Translations under genes and position numbers: made by a program | Shown here: positions 53,579-64,000 of the stretch, one piece after another | How the letters are laid out: every line of letters begins with the position of its first letter | How positions within the stretch are numbered: the stretch's first letter is position 1 | DNA from: Leptospira ainlahdjerensis | GTDB lineage: Bacteria > Spirochaetota > Leptospiria > Leptospirales > Leptospiraceae | Length of the DNA stretch: 64,000 nt | Assembly: GCF_016919175.1 (NCBI RefSeq) | Contig: NZ_JAFFPU010000004.1 | Coordinates: forward strand, 62,001 to 126,000 | Reading direction: 5' to 3' | The notes under the pieces: model-generated | What the model saw: the letters and a program-made list of their open reading frames with translations, nothing else | Told to the model about the DNA's origin: nothing | The model's database searches: none

Positions 53579-54349
53579 GCGCGACACGTATGAGTTTTTT
53601 AAAACGAGCCAATCAAGAGCAATTCCTTACCTCGAACCAGTTTTCGGAATTACGACTAAGAATCAAAGGCTCAAATCTATTTGGAAAAAGTAGAATTTTC
53701 TATTAGAGGAAAATTCTACTGAGGTTTTTCCCGCCACCGTTCTCTCCGCCCGAGGTCAGTGTAACCCTACCCGAAAGTTGAGAGGAAGTGCAAGGAGAAT
53801 CGCCCCGAGGAGAGGGAGGAGTTCCTACATGGGAATTTATCCTTGGAAAATTAGGATTTTGTGATATAGAAAAGTCCTCCGGAATTTTTCCGCCACCCAC
53901 CCCACCACCCGAAATTTGGGCGGGGCGCGCGACTTTTACGGAAGAATTGTCGGAGTTCCTACATGGAAATTTGTGCGTGCAAAATTAGAATTTTATGATA
54001 TACAAAAGTCCCTCGTGATTTTTTTCACCATCCAAAATTTGCATATCCCTACCCACAAGTTAAGAGTAGATCAACGAGAATCGTCCTAAGACAAGGGTTT
54101 TGTAAGAGTTCCTACATGAGATTTTTTTCTCGCAAAATTAGGATTTTGTGATATAGGAAAGTCCTCCGGAATTTTTCCGCCACCCACCCCACCACCCGAA
54201 ATTTGGGCGGGGCGCGCGACTTTTACGGAAGAATTGTCGGAGTTCCTACAGGTTCCGTCCACCGATTCAAGGTCACTTGAGCAGATTTCCAGGCGAGCGT
54301 TAAAGTCGGTCGCAGAAGACGTAGGAGCTCTTACAAATTCCCCTTTTCT
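53579..54349. other. Intergenic array of dispersed repeats
   Basis: About 770 bp with no gene. It holds four repeat units in tandem (53671-54251, listed separately) and a short unique tail. A perfect 10-bp inverted repeat, TAGAATTTTC/GAAAATTCTA around 53691-53718, forms part of the first unit. Confidence 0.6.
53671..54251 (+). repeat. Tandem array of four dispersed repeat units (copy 4)
   Basis: Units at about 53671-53760 (decayed), 53761-53963, 53955-54050 (lacks the GC-rich hairpin) and 54050-54251. The 113-bp segments 53851-53963 and 54138-54250 differ at one base by eye (TATAGA versus TATAGG) and include the hairpin CCGCCACCCACC / GGGCGGGGCGCGCG and the end GGAGTTCCTACA. The near identity shows recent copying. 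Confidence 0.8.
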
Positions 54350-55129
54350 CTAAGAAAGAAATGTCTTCGAAGAACTTTCAAGATAGGATTTGAGATGGTT
54401 TGTCTCTTTCGTAAAAAAGACCGGAACCGGAAAATTGGGTTTGGAAGGAATCAAGACGACCCCCTCGTCAAAAAATAAAATCTTTTCAATCTCGGAAAAG
54501 GAATAACGATAAATGCTGTTCAAAGCTTCGAAAGAAAGGGATTCCTTAGTTTCGTTTAACTTTCCGGGACCGATTCTTTTCAGACCTCTCATAAGTTCCG
54601 GGGTCAAATCCTCCTTTGTACCGGAAAGTTTTTCAAAAGGAAGTTCCCGATTCTGATCCAGATACAAAAGGCCCTCGATCTCAAAACGGACCTCCCTCAC
54701 TTCTTCGATTTTCTCTTCGTTTCTCGTGGAATACTTAGGGGATTCTTCCAAAACCTGAATCCCGGAGGGAGAAAGTTCTTCGGAAATAAATTCTTCCTCC
54801 TCGGAAAAACTTTCCAAAGGAGTTTCCAAAGAAGAATCTGGAGTTTTCTTCTGATTGGGAATTTTTCTTCCTTCCACGAAGAGGTTTTCGAGATGTTTCT
54901 GCTTTTCTACATTCTCCGTCTGAGAGGCCCTTTTGTTGGAAGCAAGAATTTCACCCGCCCTTTTTGAGTTCGGCCTTGAAATGAGGTGATCGTTTTCAGA
55001 AAATCCAGGGCGAGTAGAACTCGACTTGGACGTGGGACGGTCTTGCCCGGAACCGTGAGGATTCAGAGAGACGTAGATAAAACAAAGAAGTCCCACAAGA
55101 ATGAGTGCAATTGCGATAAAGAGCATCAT
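54350..55129 (-). CDS. Membrane-anchored hypothetical protein, 259 aa
   Basis: Not recognised. N-terminal membrane segment (MMLFIAIALILVGLLCFIYV), then about 110 residues of polar low-complexity sequence (KSSSTRPGFSEND, KRASQTENVEKQKHLENLF, ETPLESFSEEEEFISEELSPSG), then a conserved-looking C-terminal part (EVRFEIEGLLYLDQNRELPFEKL ... ALNSIYRYSFSEIEKILFFDEGVVLIPSKP). It lies divergent from the PpiD-like gene at 55232. Probable role in the envelope cannot be stated. Confidence 0.7.
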   Translation of the reverse strand: MMLFIAIALILVGLLCFIYVSLNPHGSGQDRPTSKSSSTRPGFSENDHLISRPNSKRAGEILASNKRASQTENVEKQKHLENLFVEGRKIPNQKKTPDSSLETPLESFSEEEEFISEELSPSGIQVLEESPKYSTRNEEKIEEVREVRFEIEGLLYLDQNRELPFEKLSGTKEDLTPELMRGLKRIGPGKLNETKESLSFEALNSIYRYSFSEIEKILFFDEGVVLIPSKPNFPVPVFFTKETNHLKSYLESSSKTFLS

Positions 55130-55230
55130 TTTATCTATCTGTCGAATGGGCCGGTTTCTGAAGCGTTTTTCTCACTTTTCTCCTTTACAGAAATATTCCT
55201 TCACAAACCCTTTCAGTTTACAGATACAAA

Positions 55231-56931
<1,701 letters not shown>

Positions 56932-57603
56932 GAATTTTCTGACTTCTAAACTTTCTCTTGGATCTGATTTGCTCTTTGGGGGTTGAGAAAGTTTTAGAGG
57001 ATCGATTTTAGAATTTGAAGAATGTCTTCCAAGCGAAGCGCCAACTCGATCCAAGTAAAAAAAATATCCAAATTCCTTTCCAAACTGCACCCAAAGAGCT
57101 CCGTAAAGATGATTTTGTGTGGGAGTTCCCACAAGATTTCGTCTTTGCAAAGTTCCAATTTCTTGAGAGAGAAAAATTTTTCCAAGATTTCCCCTACAGC
57201 GCGATTGAAAGAGAATGCCGCTTTGAATTACTTGAGCCAATACAAAATCAGGATATCTTTAACCCGCAGGCTATGAGGAGAATCTTCCCAGAAAGGGAAT
57301 TTTGTTAGAGTTCCTACATAGGAATTTTGACTTGCAAAAAGTATGATTTTGTGATAGAGAAGAGACTCCGGAGTTTTTCCCACCACCGCTCCCCTCCACC
57401 CGAAATTTGGGCGGGGCGCGACTTTCACGGGAGGGCGTCGTAGTTCCTACGGATCTCCTTACAATCCTCCGTTTCGTAAATGAGTAGAGGATGGAGTTCT
57501 TAAGATTAGGATCTAAAATTCTTTATCTCGGAATTTCAATCTCCTTCCATATTTCAAAAACGTTTCGATTTGTCTTATTCGAAATGAGAGATTTCTTTCT
57601 AAC
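56932..57603. other. Intergenic gap with a repeat copy
   Basis: 672 bp between convergent cheX and the TPR-type gene. The middle part (57118-57180) reads like a decayed repeat (GGAGTTCCCACAAGATTTCG, TTGCAAAGTTCCAATTTC) and a full copy follows at 57261-57451. Frames in 57015-57308 are not genes. Confidence 0.55.
57261..57451 (+). repeat. Dispersed Leptospira intergenic repeat, copy 5
   Basis: AACCCGCAGGCTATGAGGAG, TTAGAGTTCCTACATAGGAATTTTG, TGATTTTGTGATAGAG, the GC-rich hairpin CCACCACCGCTCCCCTCCACC / GGGCGGGGCGCG, then TTTCACGGGAGG and GTAGTTCCTAC. Order identical to the other copies. Confidence 0.75.
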
Positions 57604-58590
57604 TCAGTAGTATCTTCGTTTGAGAATTCTCCGGAGTTCTTTCACAAAGGGAGAATCTTCCGACGCATCCGGATTCATTCGAGTGAGATAGGTTTTTGCC
57701 CAATTCTCCGCCTCCTCGTATTTTCCCTGATCTCCGTAGATTCTCACAATGAGAGTCACCGCTTTTTCCAAACTTTGTTTTTGAGAATCTAATTCCGGTT
57801 TTTTCTGCAAAAGTTTCACGAGTTGCAGAAGATATCTCCTCGCAGAATCCTTTCGTTCCGTGGAAGAAAGCATTTCACCGAGAGAAAGAAGAGATATCAA
57901 CTGAAAGTGTTCAGGAGCTTCGGTGATAATTTTGAGATATTGAGATTCTGCCTCGGGAATCTTTCCATTCCCTCGCAAAGCGCGGGCCACTTCAAAAATT
58001 GCCTTCCATTTCTCGTCTTCAGAATCGATCTGTTCCGTGATGGAACTCGCGTCATTCGCGCTTTCAGCGGTGAGTCTTGCGTCTTCCAATTTGGAAGCGT
58101 TAGCTGTTTTTCCCTGTCCGCTTGCTTGGTTGAATTCGGTCTTTGCGTTGTTTCTCTGATTTTCTCTCAGACGAAGTATGCCCTTTTTATAACCGCTCTC
58201 GGAAGGATCGTCCTTCTTTTTATCCTTCTTCTTTTTCAAACTCGTCTTGGAAGAATTTGGAAGTGTGGTTTTTTCGGGGAGCGCAGGGGATTCTTCCGGA
58301 GAATCTTTGGAAGCAGATTTTTGAATGTCCATTTCGGAGGAGGAATCAGACACGTTAGACGTCTTTGCTTCGTCCCTGCTAGTCGGAACTGAATCCGTTT
58401 TTTCGGAAGAATTTGGATTTAATTCCTTCGATTTTGCCACCGGAGAATCATCTGTCTTTTCTACGGTTACTTCGGCCTCTACAGAAGACTTTTCGGATTC
58501 TTCTGGAAAAGGAAGGGGCATATCTGCAAATATAGAAAAGGAAATTCCAAATAAGAATCCAGAAAGGATCAAAGAACGAATCCATTTCAT
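57604..58590 (-). CDS. Exported TPR-type protein, 328 aa
   Basis: Sec signal MKWIRSLILSGFLFGISFSIFA, then a low-complexity Ser/Glu/Lys linker (about 30-140), then a helical repeat region GYKKGILRLRENQRNNAKTEFNQASG, EDEKWKAIFEVARALRGNGKIPEAESQYLKIITEAPEHFQLISLLSLGEML and VRIYGDQGKYEEAENWAKTYLTRM, in TPR style. It probably acts as a periplasmic scaffold. It overlaps the 58587 gene by 4 bp. Confidence 0.75.
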   Translation of the reverse strand: MKWIRSLILSGFLFGISFSIFADMPLPFPEESEKSSVEAEVTVEKTDDSPVAKSKELNPNSSEKTDSVPTSRDEAKTSNVSDSSSEMDIQKSASKDSPEESPALPEKTTLPNSSKTSLKKKKDKKKDDPSESGYKKGILRLRENQRNNAKTEFNQASGQGKTANASKLEDARLTAESANDASSITEQIDSEDEKWKAIFEVARALRGNGKIPEAESQYLKIITEAPEHFQLISLLSLGEMLSSTERKDSARRYLLQLVKLLQKKPELDSQKQSLEKAVTLIVRIYGDQGKYEEAENWAKTYLTRMNPDASEDSPFVKELRRILKRRYY

Positions 58591-59201
58591 CTGAGTTCCG
58601 GAGATCCTTTCGAATTATTTTTAGGAGGACGTATCAAACTTGGTCTTTCTCCATTCGAAGAACTTCCTGTCCCGCGATCGGGTGTCACCGTTCCCGGGTC
58701 TTCCAGTTTTCGATTCGAATCGGGGGTTCTCTCTCGATCATTGTTCGGAAGAGAATCGGATTCCGTAGGAAGTTTCGGGGTTCCACCACCTTCCCTTCTT
58801 CCTTCTCTCAAAGGATCCTTTCCTTCCGGAGAATTCGATTCGGGTAAAAGTCCGCTCTTTGGTTTTTCCCTTTCGTATCGATCGATCTCGAGATTGGAAG
58901 ATTCTCCCGTTCCCGAAAGATCTGGATCGCTATAGCGGATGGACTTTCGCTTTCGATTGTAATTTCTTTCTAAATCTTCTAAAAAGAGGGCTTTACGATC
59001 CAATTCTTTGGCCTGATCCTCAAAAGCAGCGCCTTCTTTTCCGCGCTGAACTCCGACGAGTATCGCTAAAGAAACACCCAAAACGGCCAAGGAAATCCCC
59101 GTGTACAGGAGGGTTTTTTGCACTTGCGGCGGCAGATTTCGGGAAAGACTGTCTATGGAAGACATCCCGGATTGGAGCTTATCTTTAAAATTGAGATCCA
59201 T
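58587..59201 (-). CDS. Membrane-anchored low-complexity protein, 204 aa
   Basis: Not recognised. Starting at MDLNFKDKLQSGMSS, it has one membrane segment (TLLYTGISLAVLGVSLAILVGV, about 30-51), a short helical part (QAKELDRKALFLEDLERNYNRKRKS) and a Pro/Ser/Glu/Asn-rich tail (about 90-204). It overlaps the next gene by 4 bp, and that gene is an exported TPR-type protein, so both may act together in the envelope. Divergent from the FNR-like regulator. Confidence 0.7.
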   Translation of the reverse strand: MDLNFKDKLQSGMSSIDSLSRNLPPQVQKTLLYTGISLAVLGVSLAILVGVQRGKEGAAFEDQAKELDRKALFLEDLERNYNRKRKSIRYSDPDLSGTGESSNLEIDRYEREKPKSGLLPESNSPEGKDPLREGRREGGGTPKLPTESDSLPNNDRERTPDSNRKLEDPGTVTPDRGTGSSSNGERPSLIRPPKNNSKGSPELR

Positions 59202-59347
59202 TGTTTTTAGTTTCGGTAGATTTCCCAATTCTACAAAGAAAGAGAAAAATCTCGAACGGTTTTTTTGATCCTCATTTTTTTACCGTCTTATCGCTTAGAG
59301 AACAAAATGCATTTACAATCTCCAAAAAAAAGAAGAGTTTGGGCTTT

Positions 59348-60061
59348 GTGAACGAGAATCCTCTCGCCCCCGATTGCTACTTCTGTTCGAATCGACACAA
59401 ATCCGTTTTAAAATGTGTCTCCATGGAAACGCTGGATCGTATCAATTCTACCAAGGAATTCCGCCTTTTTCGGAAAGGGGAAAGTATGATCCATTCAGGT
59501 GATAAGGCGGATGGTTTTTATTTTATCAAATCAGGATGCGTCCGCATCTTTCGGAATTCTCCCTCGGGCAAAGAACAGACGTTTTCCATTCGGAGATCCG
59601 GAGAATGGGTCGGCTTTCGAGATCTTTTATCGGGAAACACTTTTTCCCAAAACGCGGAAGCGTTGGAACCGGTAGAAGCTTGTTTTATCCAGAAAGGCAT
59701 CTTAGAAGATTTGATGAAAGACGATCCCAAACTTCAGTTGGAAATTCTAAAACAAATGGCAATTGAATGGAAAGAATTAGAAGACCAAACCGTTGCCTTA
59801 GGAACCAAACAAGTTCACAGTAAACTGGCAGAACTTCTGATCTCTTTCCAAACCGCTTCCGGAAACGAACCGGAAATCGAATTGAATCTCACGAGGGAAA
59901 TCATGGCCTCCATGGTTGGAACTACTACGGAAACGCTGGTGCGAGCGCTTTCGGATTTTAAGAATAGAGATTGGATCGAAATTCACAAAAACAGAATTCG
60001 TTTTTTAAATCTCGAAGCTTTGCGCGGAATCTCCAATTTGGAAACAACCAATCACCACTGA
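59348..60061 (+). CDS. FNR-like Crp-family redox regulator, 237 aa
   Basis: Effector domain starts NENPLAPDCYFCSNRHKSVLKC, a CxxC-x9-C cluster near the N-terminus, then RLFRKGESMIHSGDKADGFYFIKSGCVRIFRN and a fourth Cys in EPVEACFIQKGILEDL, aligned with the fourth FNR cluster ligand. The C-terminal HTH is LTREIMASMVGTTTETLVRALSDFKNRDWIEI (recognition helix TTETLVRAL; E and R kept, S replaced by V). So a [4Fe-4S] oxygen sensor is likely, though the first gap is longer than in E. coli FNR. GTG start at 59348 is inferred: the frame runs up to 59201. It is directly upstream of the cbb3 operon. Confidence 0.8.
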   Translation: MNENPLAPDCYFCSNRHKSVLKCVSMETLDRINSTKEFRLFRKGESMIHSGDKADGFYFIKSGCVRIFRNSPSGKEQTFSIRRSGEWVGFRDLLSGNTFSQNAEALEPVEACFIQKGILEDLMKDDPKLQLEILKQMAIEWKELEDQTVALGTKQVHSKLAELLISFQTASGNEPEIELNLTREIMASMVGTTTETLVRALSDFKNRDWIEIHKNRIRFLNLEALRGISNLETTNHH

Positions 60062-60154
60062 ACCGATTCTGAGAAAGAATCTCAAAACCGCTCATTGGAA
60101 AGACCAGATTCTTCCGGTCCCCTTTTCCCTCAACCGCAAGCAAAACCCGCAACC

Positions 60155-60168
60155 TTGACAATTATCAT
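60155..60168. promoter_or_regulatory. Candidate FNR box upstream of ccoN
   Basis: TTGAC-AATT-ATCAT matches TTGAT-N4-ATCAA at eight of ten positions. It lies between the regulator and ccoN, about 180 bp before the ccoN start. A -10-like TATAAG is at 60224-60229, which would place the site near -74. Confidence 0.35.
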
Positions 60169-60265
60169 GCCCTATATCCATGAAATCGCCCTGGGATTTC
60201 TTTTCTTTCCAAGTCGGTTTTCATATAAGGTAAAATTATAAAACTCTAAATTAAAAATGAATATT

Positions 60266-60290
60266 CTATTTTATTAAAATAGTATATAAT
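60266..60290. promoter_or_regulatory. Palindrome and -10-like element before ccoN
   Basis: CTATTTTA-T-TAAAATAG (60266-60282) is a perfect 8-bp inverted repeat, directly followed by TATAAT at 60285-60290. It could be an operator overlapping a promoter of the oxidase operon. No good -35 is seen at the right distance. Confidence 0.4.
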
Positions 60291-60346
60291 TTTTTGACTT
60301 TGAGAGTTTAGACCGAAGGAATAATCGAATCAGGAGACAAAATCTC

Positions 60347-61779
60347 ATGAGCCAAACGAACGCCAAATACAACGATTCAATCGTAAAAGGGTTCATCATA
60401 TCGGCTATGGTTTGGGGAGTCGCATCCATGTTAGTGGGTGTCCTCGCCGCATTTCAAATGGTTTATCCGGAACTGAATTTCACACAATATTTCAGTTTTG
60501 GAAGAATCAGACCCTTGCACACAAACGCAGCCATCTTCGGATTTGCACTGAGCATCATCTTTGCAACCGCGTATCACCTGATCCAAAGACTCTGTAGAGT
60601 TAGAATCTGGAGCGACTCTCTGGCGAAGATTCATTTTGTGTTATACAATCTGACGATCCTTCTTGCAGCGATCACTCTTCCCTTAGGACTCAATCAATCC
60701 AAGGAATACGCGGAGTTGGAATGGCCACTCGATCTTTTGATCGTTGTTTGGTTCGTGATCTTCATCGTAAACTTCTTTGCAACGATCTTTACGAGAGAGG
60801 AAAAACAACTCTATGCAGCGATCTGGTTTTACATCGCTTCTTTCGTAACGGTTCCGATTCTTTTTATCGTGAACAACCTTTCCGTTCCCGTAGGACTTAC
60901 TAAGTCATATTCGGTTTTCTCGGGAGTTTACGACGCAAACATACAGTGGTGGTATGGACACAACGCGGTAGCGTTTGTTTTGACGACCCCGTTCTTAGGT
61001 TTGATGTATTACTACTTTCCAAAACATATCAAACAACCGATCTACAGCCATAGATTATCGATCATCCACTTCTGGTCTTTGATCTTCATCTATATCTGGG
61101 CTGGTCCTCACCATTTGCTCAACACCCCTCTTCCGGAATGGCTTCAGACAACCGGGATGGCGTTTTCGATCATGTTGTGGATGCCTTCTTGGGGAGGAAT
61201 GCTCAACGGATTTCTCACCTTAACACAAGCCAAGGAAAAGATCAAAACGGATGCTCTTCTCAAGATGATGCTCGTCGGGATTACCTTCTACGGTATGTCG
61301 ACGTTTGAAGGCCCCCTCCTTTCCATTCGTTCGATCAGCGCTCTCGGACATAACACCGACTGGATCGTGGGTCACGTTCACTCCGGAACTCTCGGTTGGG
61401 TGGGAATGATGTCTTTCGCGGCGATCTATTATCTTGTCCCAAGATTGTGGAACACGAATCTCTATTCTGAAAAACTTGCGAACACACACTTCTGGTTGGC
61501 AACTCTCGGAATTCTTCTTTATATCGTATCCATGTGGGTTTCCGGAATCACCGAAGGTTCTATGTGGAGAGCCATCGATTCCAAAGGATTTCTTCAATAC
61601 CCGAACTGGGTGCAAATCACCGAGGTTCTCAAACCCTTCCGCTTCGCAAGAGGTGTCGCCGGTGTTCTTTACCTGAGCGGAGTTTTTGTGATGATCTATA
61701 ACGTGGTCAAGACGATTCAAACTTCCGGTTCCGGCTTTCAAGAAGTGGATTTGAGAGTGAAAGAAGAAGGAGGAAAAGC

Positions 61780-61783
<4 letters not shown>
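60347..61783 (+). CDS. ccoN: cbb3-type cytochrome c oxidase subunit I, 478 aa
   Basis: Catalytic subunit of a high-affinity oxidase in the inner membrane. Twelve membrane segments. Heme and copper histidines are in RPLHTNAAIFGFALSIIFATAYHLIQR, WWYGHNAVAFVLTTPFLGLMYYYFPK, IWAGPHHLLNT and HNTDWIVGHVHSGTLGWVGMMSFAAIYYLVPRLW, as in CcoN. AGGAG lies about 10 nt before the ATG. First gene of the cco operon and overlaps ccoO by 4 bp. Confidence 0.95.
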
Positions 61784-62469
<686 letters not shown>

Positions 62470-62476
62470 GGCAAGT

Positions 62477-62623
62477 ATGGAACTGGAACTGATTCAAATC
62501 TACAAGTTTGCAAGACTACCAGTTCTTGTTTTAGCGATCGGTCTGATCACCGCATACGTTTACAACAAGAAACGCAAGGTACAAATGGAAGATCCAAAGT
62601 ATAGAATGCTGGAGGAGGACTGA
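62477..62623 (+). CDS. ccoQ: Small CcoQ-like membrane subunit, 48 aa
   Basis: A short gene between ccoO and ccoP. MELELIQIYKFARLPVLVLA is followed by IGLITAYVYNKKRKVQMEDPKYRMLEED. One membrane segment (PVLVLAIGLITAYVY) followed by basic and then acidic tail matches the small CcoQ subunit. It starts 7 bp after ccoO and ends 3 bp before ccoP. It is easily missed at this size. Confidence 0.8.
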   Translation: MELELIQIYKFARLPVLVLAIGLITAYVYNKKRKVQMEDPKYRMLEED

Positions 62624-62626
62624 TCC

Positions 62627-63160
62627 ATGACGCATGATTCAAATAAAGATTTCGACGGTATCAAACAATCGGACAATCCGATGCCGGAATGGTGGAAATG
62701 GATCTTCGTGATCTGTATCGTAGTCGCGGTCGTGTATTCGATTTACTATCATAAGTTTTCGAGCTGGGAACAAGATGTCGCTTATGAAAACGAAGTAAAA
62801 GAACACGAAGCAAAGTTTCCAAAAGCGGTCTCGGTAACGAGCAACGATGGAAGTAATCCCTTGCGTGGAAACGCGGATGCGATTGCGGAAGGTGAAAAAA
62901 CTTTCAAAACAGTCTGCGCTGCTTGTCACGGTCCAACGGGGCAAGGTCTTGTCGGACCCAATCTTGTCGATGCGGAATGGATTCACGGATCTCTGGATTC
63001 CGAAGTTTATGCGACGATTATGAAAGGAATCGCCGTAGACAAAACAAAATTAGGAAGAGGACCAATGCCTCCGCATGAAAACTCTCTCGGTTCCGAAAAA
63101 GTATATCAGGTGATGGCTTGGCTTGCCACCCAAAATGCAAGTCTCAAGGCTTCAAGATAA
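62627..63160 (+). CDS. ccoP: cbb3-type oxidase subunit III-like cytochrome c, 177 aa
   Basis: N-terminal membrane segment (WIFVICIVVAVVYSIYYHKF), as in CcoP (NPMPEWWKWIF before it), and a cytochrome c domain with the heme motif VCAACHGPTGQGLVGPNL and a Met in GPMPPHENSL. Only one CxxCH is present, whereas most CcoP proteins have two, and the length (177 aa) is correspondingly short. 3 bp after ccoQ. Confidence 0.85.
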   Translation: MTHDSNKDFDGIKQSDNPMPEWWKWIFVICIVVAVVYSIYYHKFSSWEQDVAYENEVKEHEAKFPKAVSVTSNDGSNPLRGNADAIAEGEKTFKTVCAACHGPTGQGLVGPNLVDAEWIHGSLDSEVYATIMKGIAVDKTKLGRGPMPPHENSLGSEKVYQVMAWLATQNASLKASR

Positions 63161-63171
63161 GTTTATGAAAT

Positions 63172-63207
63172 TCTTGGATGAAATCTTGAATTCGATCTCA
63201 TCCAAGA
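63172..63207 (+). other. Hairpin between ccoP and ccoG
   Basis: TCTTGGATGA (63172-63181) pairs perfectly with TCATCCAAGA (63198-63207) around a 16-nt loop. No T run follows directly, so it may set mRNA stability or processing between ccoP and ccoG rather than end transcription. Confidence 0.6.
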
Positions 63208-63294
63208 GTCTGATCGTTTTACTCCGGAAAGAATTGAGAATTCAACGGACGTTGCACCTCTCCTTCTTTCCAGAGACCACTAAGGAGGACTTTT

Positions 63295-64000
63295 GTGGTC
63301 ATCTCCAGGCATATAACCGGTAAGATTCGTTCGGCAAGATATTTAGTAGAAGCGATCTTACTCCCCATTTATTTTTTTCTTCCCTGGCTTCGTTGGGGGG
63401 AACACCCGTTCATCCGTCTCGACATTCCAAATAGAAAGTTTTATCTTCTTGGAAATATTTTTACTCCGCAGGAAGGATACTATCTTCATCTTTTCCTGAT
63501 CGGGATGGGACTTTCCCTGTTCTTCTTCACAACTCTGATCGGTAGAGTCTGGTGCGGATGGGCCTGTCCTCAGACGGTGTTTACCGACGTTTTTGATTGG
63601 ATCGGAAGAACGATCCTCGGATCCAAATACGGCAAAAAGGACGCTCCCAAGTTGGGAAAATTTATCGTTCACTTTCTTTGGATTCTTGTGAGCGTCTTAG
63701 GAGCTCTCGCATGGGTTTCTTATTTTGCTGATCCCTACGAAATGATAAACGAAATCCGATCTACCGCGTTTCTGACAAGTCCGCCGGTATGGACCTACTT
63801 CACCGCATTCTTCACGGCGACCTTGTATCTGGACATGGCTTTTGTTAGAGAGCAGTTTTGCAAATACGCTTGTCCTTACGCGAGATTCCAAACCGTAATG
63901 ATGGACGCAAACTCGGTGAACGTAACCTACGATTTCAAACGCGGCGAACCCAGAAGAAAGGCAGGAGTTCAAGAAGGAGACTGCACGGCGTGTAATCTAT
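63295..64000 (+). CDS. ccoG: CcoG/RdxA-family ferredoxin-type membrane protein, N-terminal part
   Basis: Cytochrome oxidase accessory protein (copper reduction for cbb3 assembly). Starts at GTG 63295 with AAGGAGG about 6 nt upstream, the best ribosome site in the region. Membrane segments alternate with GRVWCGWACPQTVFTDVFDWIGR, FVREQFCKYACPYARFQTVMMD and DCTACN, the family cysteines. It is cut by the right edge at about residue 235. It follows ccoP with about 130 bp including the hairpin. Confidence 0.9.
   Translation, partial: MVISRHITGKIRSARYLVEAILLPIYFFLPWLRWGEHPFIRLDIPNRKFYLLGNIFTPQEGYYLHLFLIGMGLSLFFFTTLIGRVWCGWACPQTVFTDVFDWIGRTILGSKYGKKDAPKLGKFIVHFLWILVSVLGALAWVSYFADPYEMINEIRSTAFLTSPPVWTYFTAFFTATLYLDMAFVREQFCKYACPYARFQTVMMDANSVNVTYDFKRGEPRRKAGVQEGDCTACNL

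Noticed and set aside
57015..57308. 84- to 97-residue + frames after cheX
   Set aside because: They overlap a decayed and a full repeat copy and have no ribosome site or domain.
63165..63323. Small + frame between ccoP and ccoG (MKFLDEILNSISSK...)
   Set aside because: No ribosome site, and it overlaps the ccoG start, which has a perfect AAGGAGG; the hairpin at 63172 explains the composition.

Overview
The window is a stretch of a Leptospira chromosome, most likely from the pathogen clade; the species cannot be fixed by eye. The evidence is the gene content: a SpiroCoCo-type coiled-coil giant, a BamA of 962 residues, LpxC and HldD (a heptose-type LPS), a PTS enzyme I with no sugar permease in view, a short histone-fold protein, CheX, a cbb3 oxidase operon, and many TTG start codons. 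GC-rich dispersed repeats carrying the motif GAGTTCCTACA sit in the intergenic gaps. No rRNA, tRNA, CRISPR array, phage or intact insertion sequence was found.

Layout. 1-1458: three tandem AIM24-family genes (-), the first cut by the window edge. 1546-5760 (+): a short-chain dehydrogenase, then lpxC and ptsI. 5757-12217 (mostly -): a hypothetical gene, a long-chain acyl-CoA synthetase, a TlpA-like lipoprotein, a GT4 glycosyltransferase, a CysQ-like phosphatase and an exported protein; one small + gene lies at 9332. 12275-20295 (-): recN, exbB, exbD, bamA and pcrA/uvrD. 21285-23226 (+): a degenerate GHKL-type protein overlapping a dehydrogenase, then an ArsR regulator with a long inverted repeat in its leader. 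23251-27166 (-): mutY-ubiD-hldD. 27233-31515 (-): a signalling block in transcription order histidine kinase, receiver, diiron beta-lactamase-fold (ODP-like) protein and adenylate cyclase. 31838-34580 (+): a small membrane protein, a GMC oxidoreductase and a TetR regulator behind a large palindromic operator.

35894-39590 holds two tandem subtilisin-like proteases whose 3' ends are almost identical. 39899-43161 holds queG, a small + gene, a DUF350 membrane protein, map and a histone. 43458-46886 (-) is the coiled-coil giant. 47074-53578 (+) holds a methyltransferase, a STAS protein, a four-gene Gld-like ABC operon and an isoprenylcysteine-methyltransferase-like enzyme. 53579-54349 is a tandem array of the dispersed repeat. 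54350-59201 holds envelope or hypothetical genes, a PpiD/SurA-like protein and cheX. 59348 to the right edge is an FNR-like regulator followed by ccoN-ccoO-ccoQ-ccoP-ccoG, the last cut by the edge.

Themes. Oxygen and redox sensing appears twice: the ODP-like protein with a cyclase and two-component proteins, and the FNR-like regulator next to a high-affinity oxidase. Envelope biogenesis is the other main theme (lpxC, bamA, exbBD, hldD, PpiD-like). The most notable single items are the histone, the ODP/cyclase block, the recently homogenised protease pair and the repeat family.
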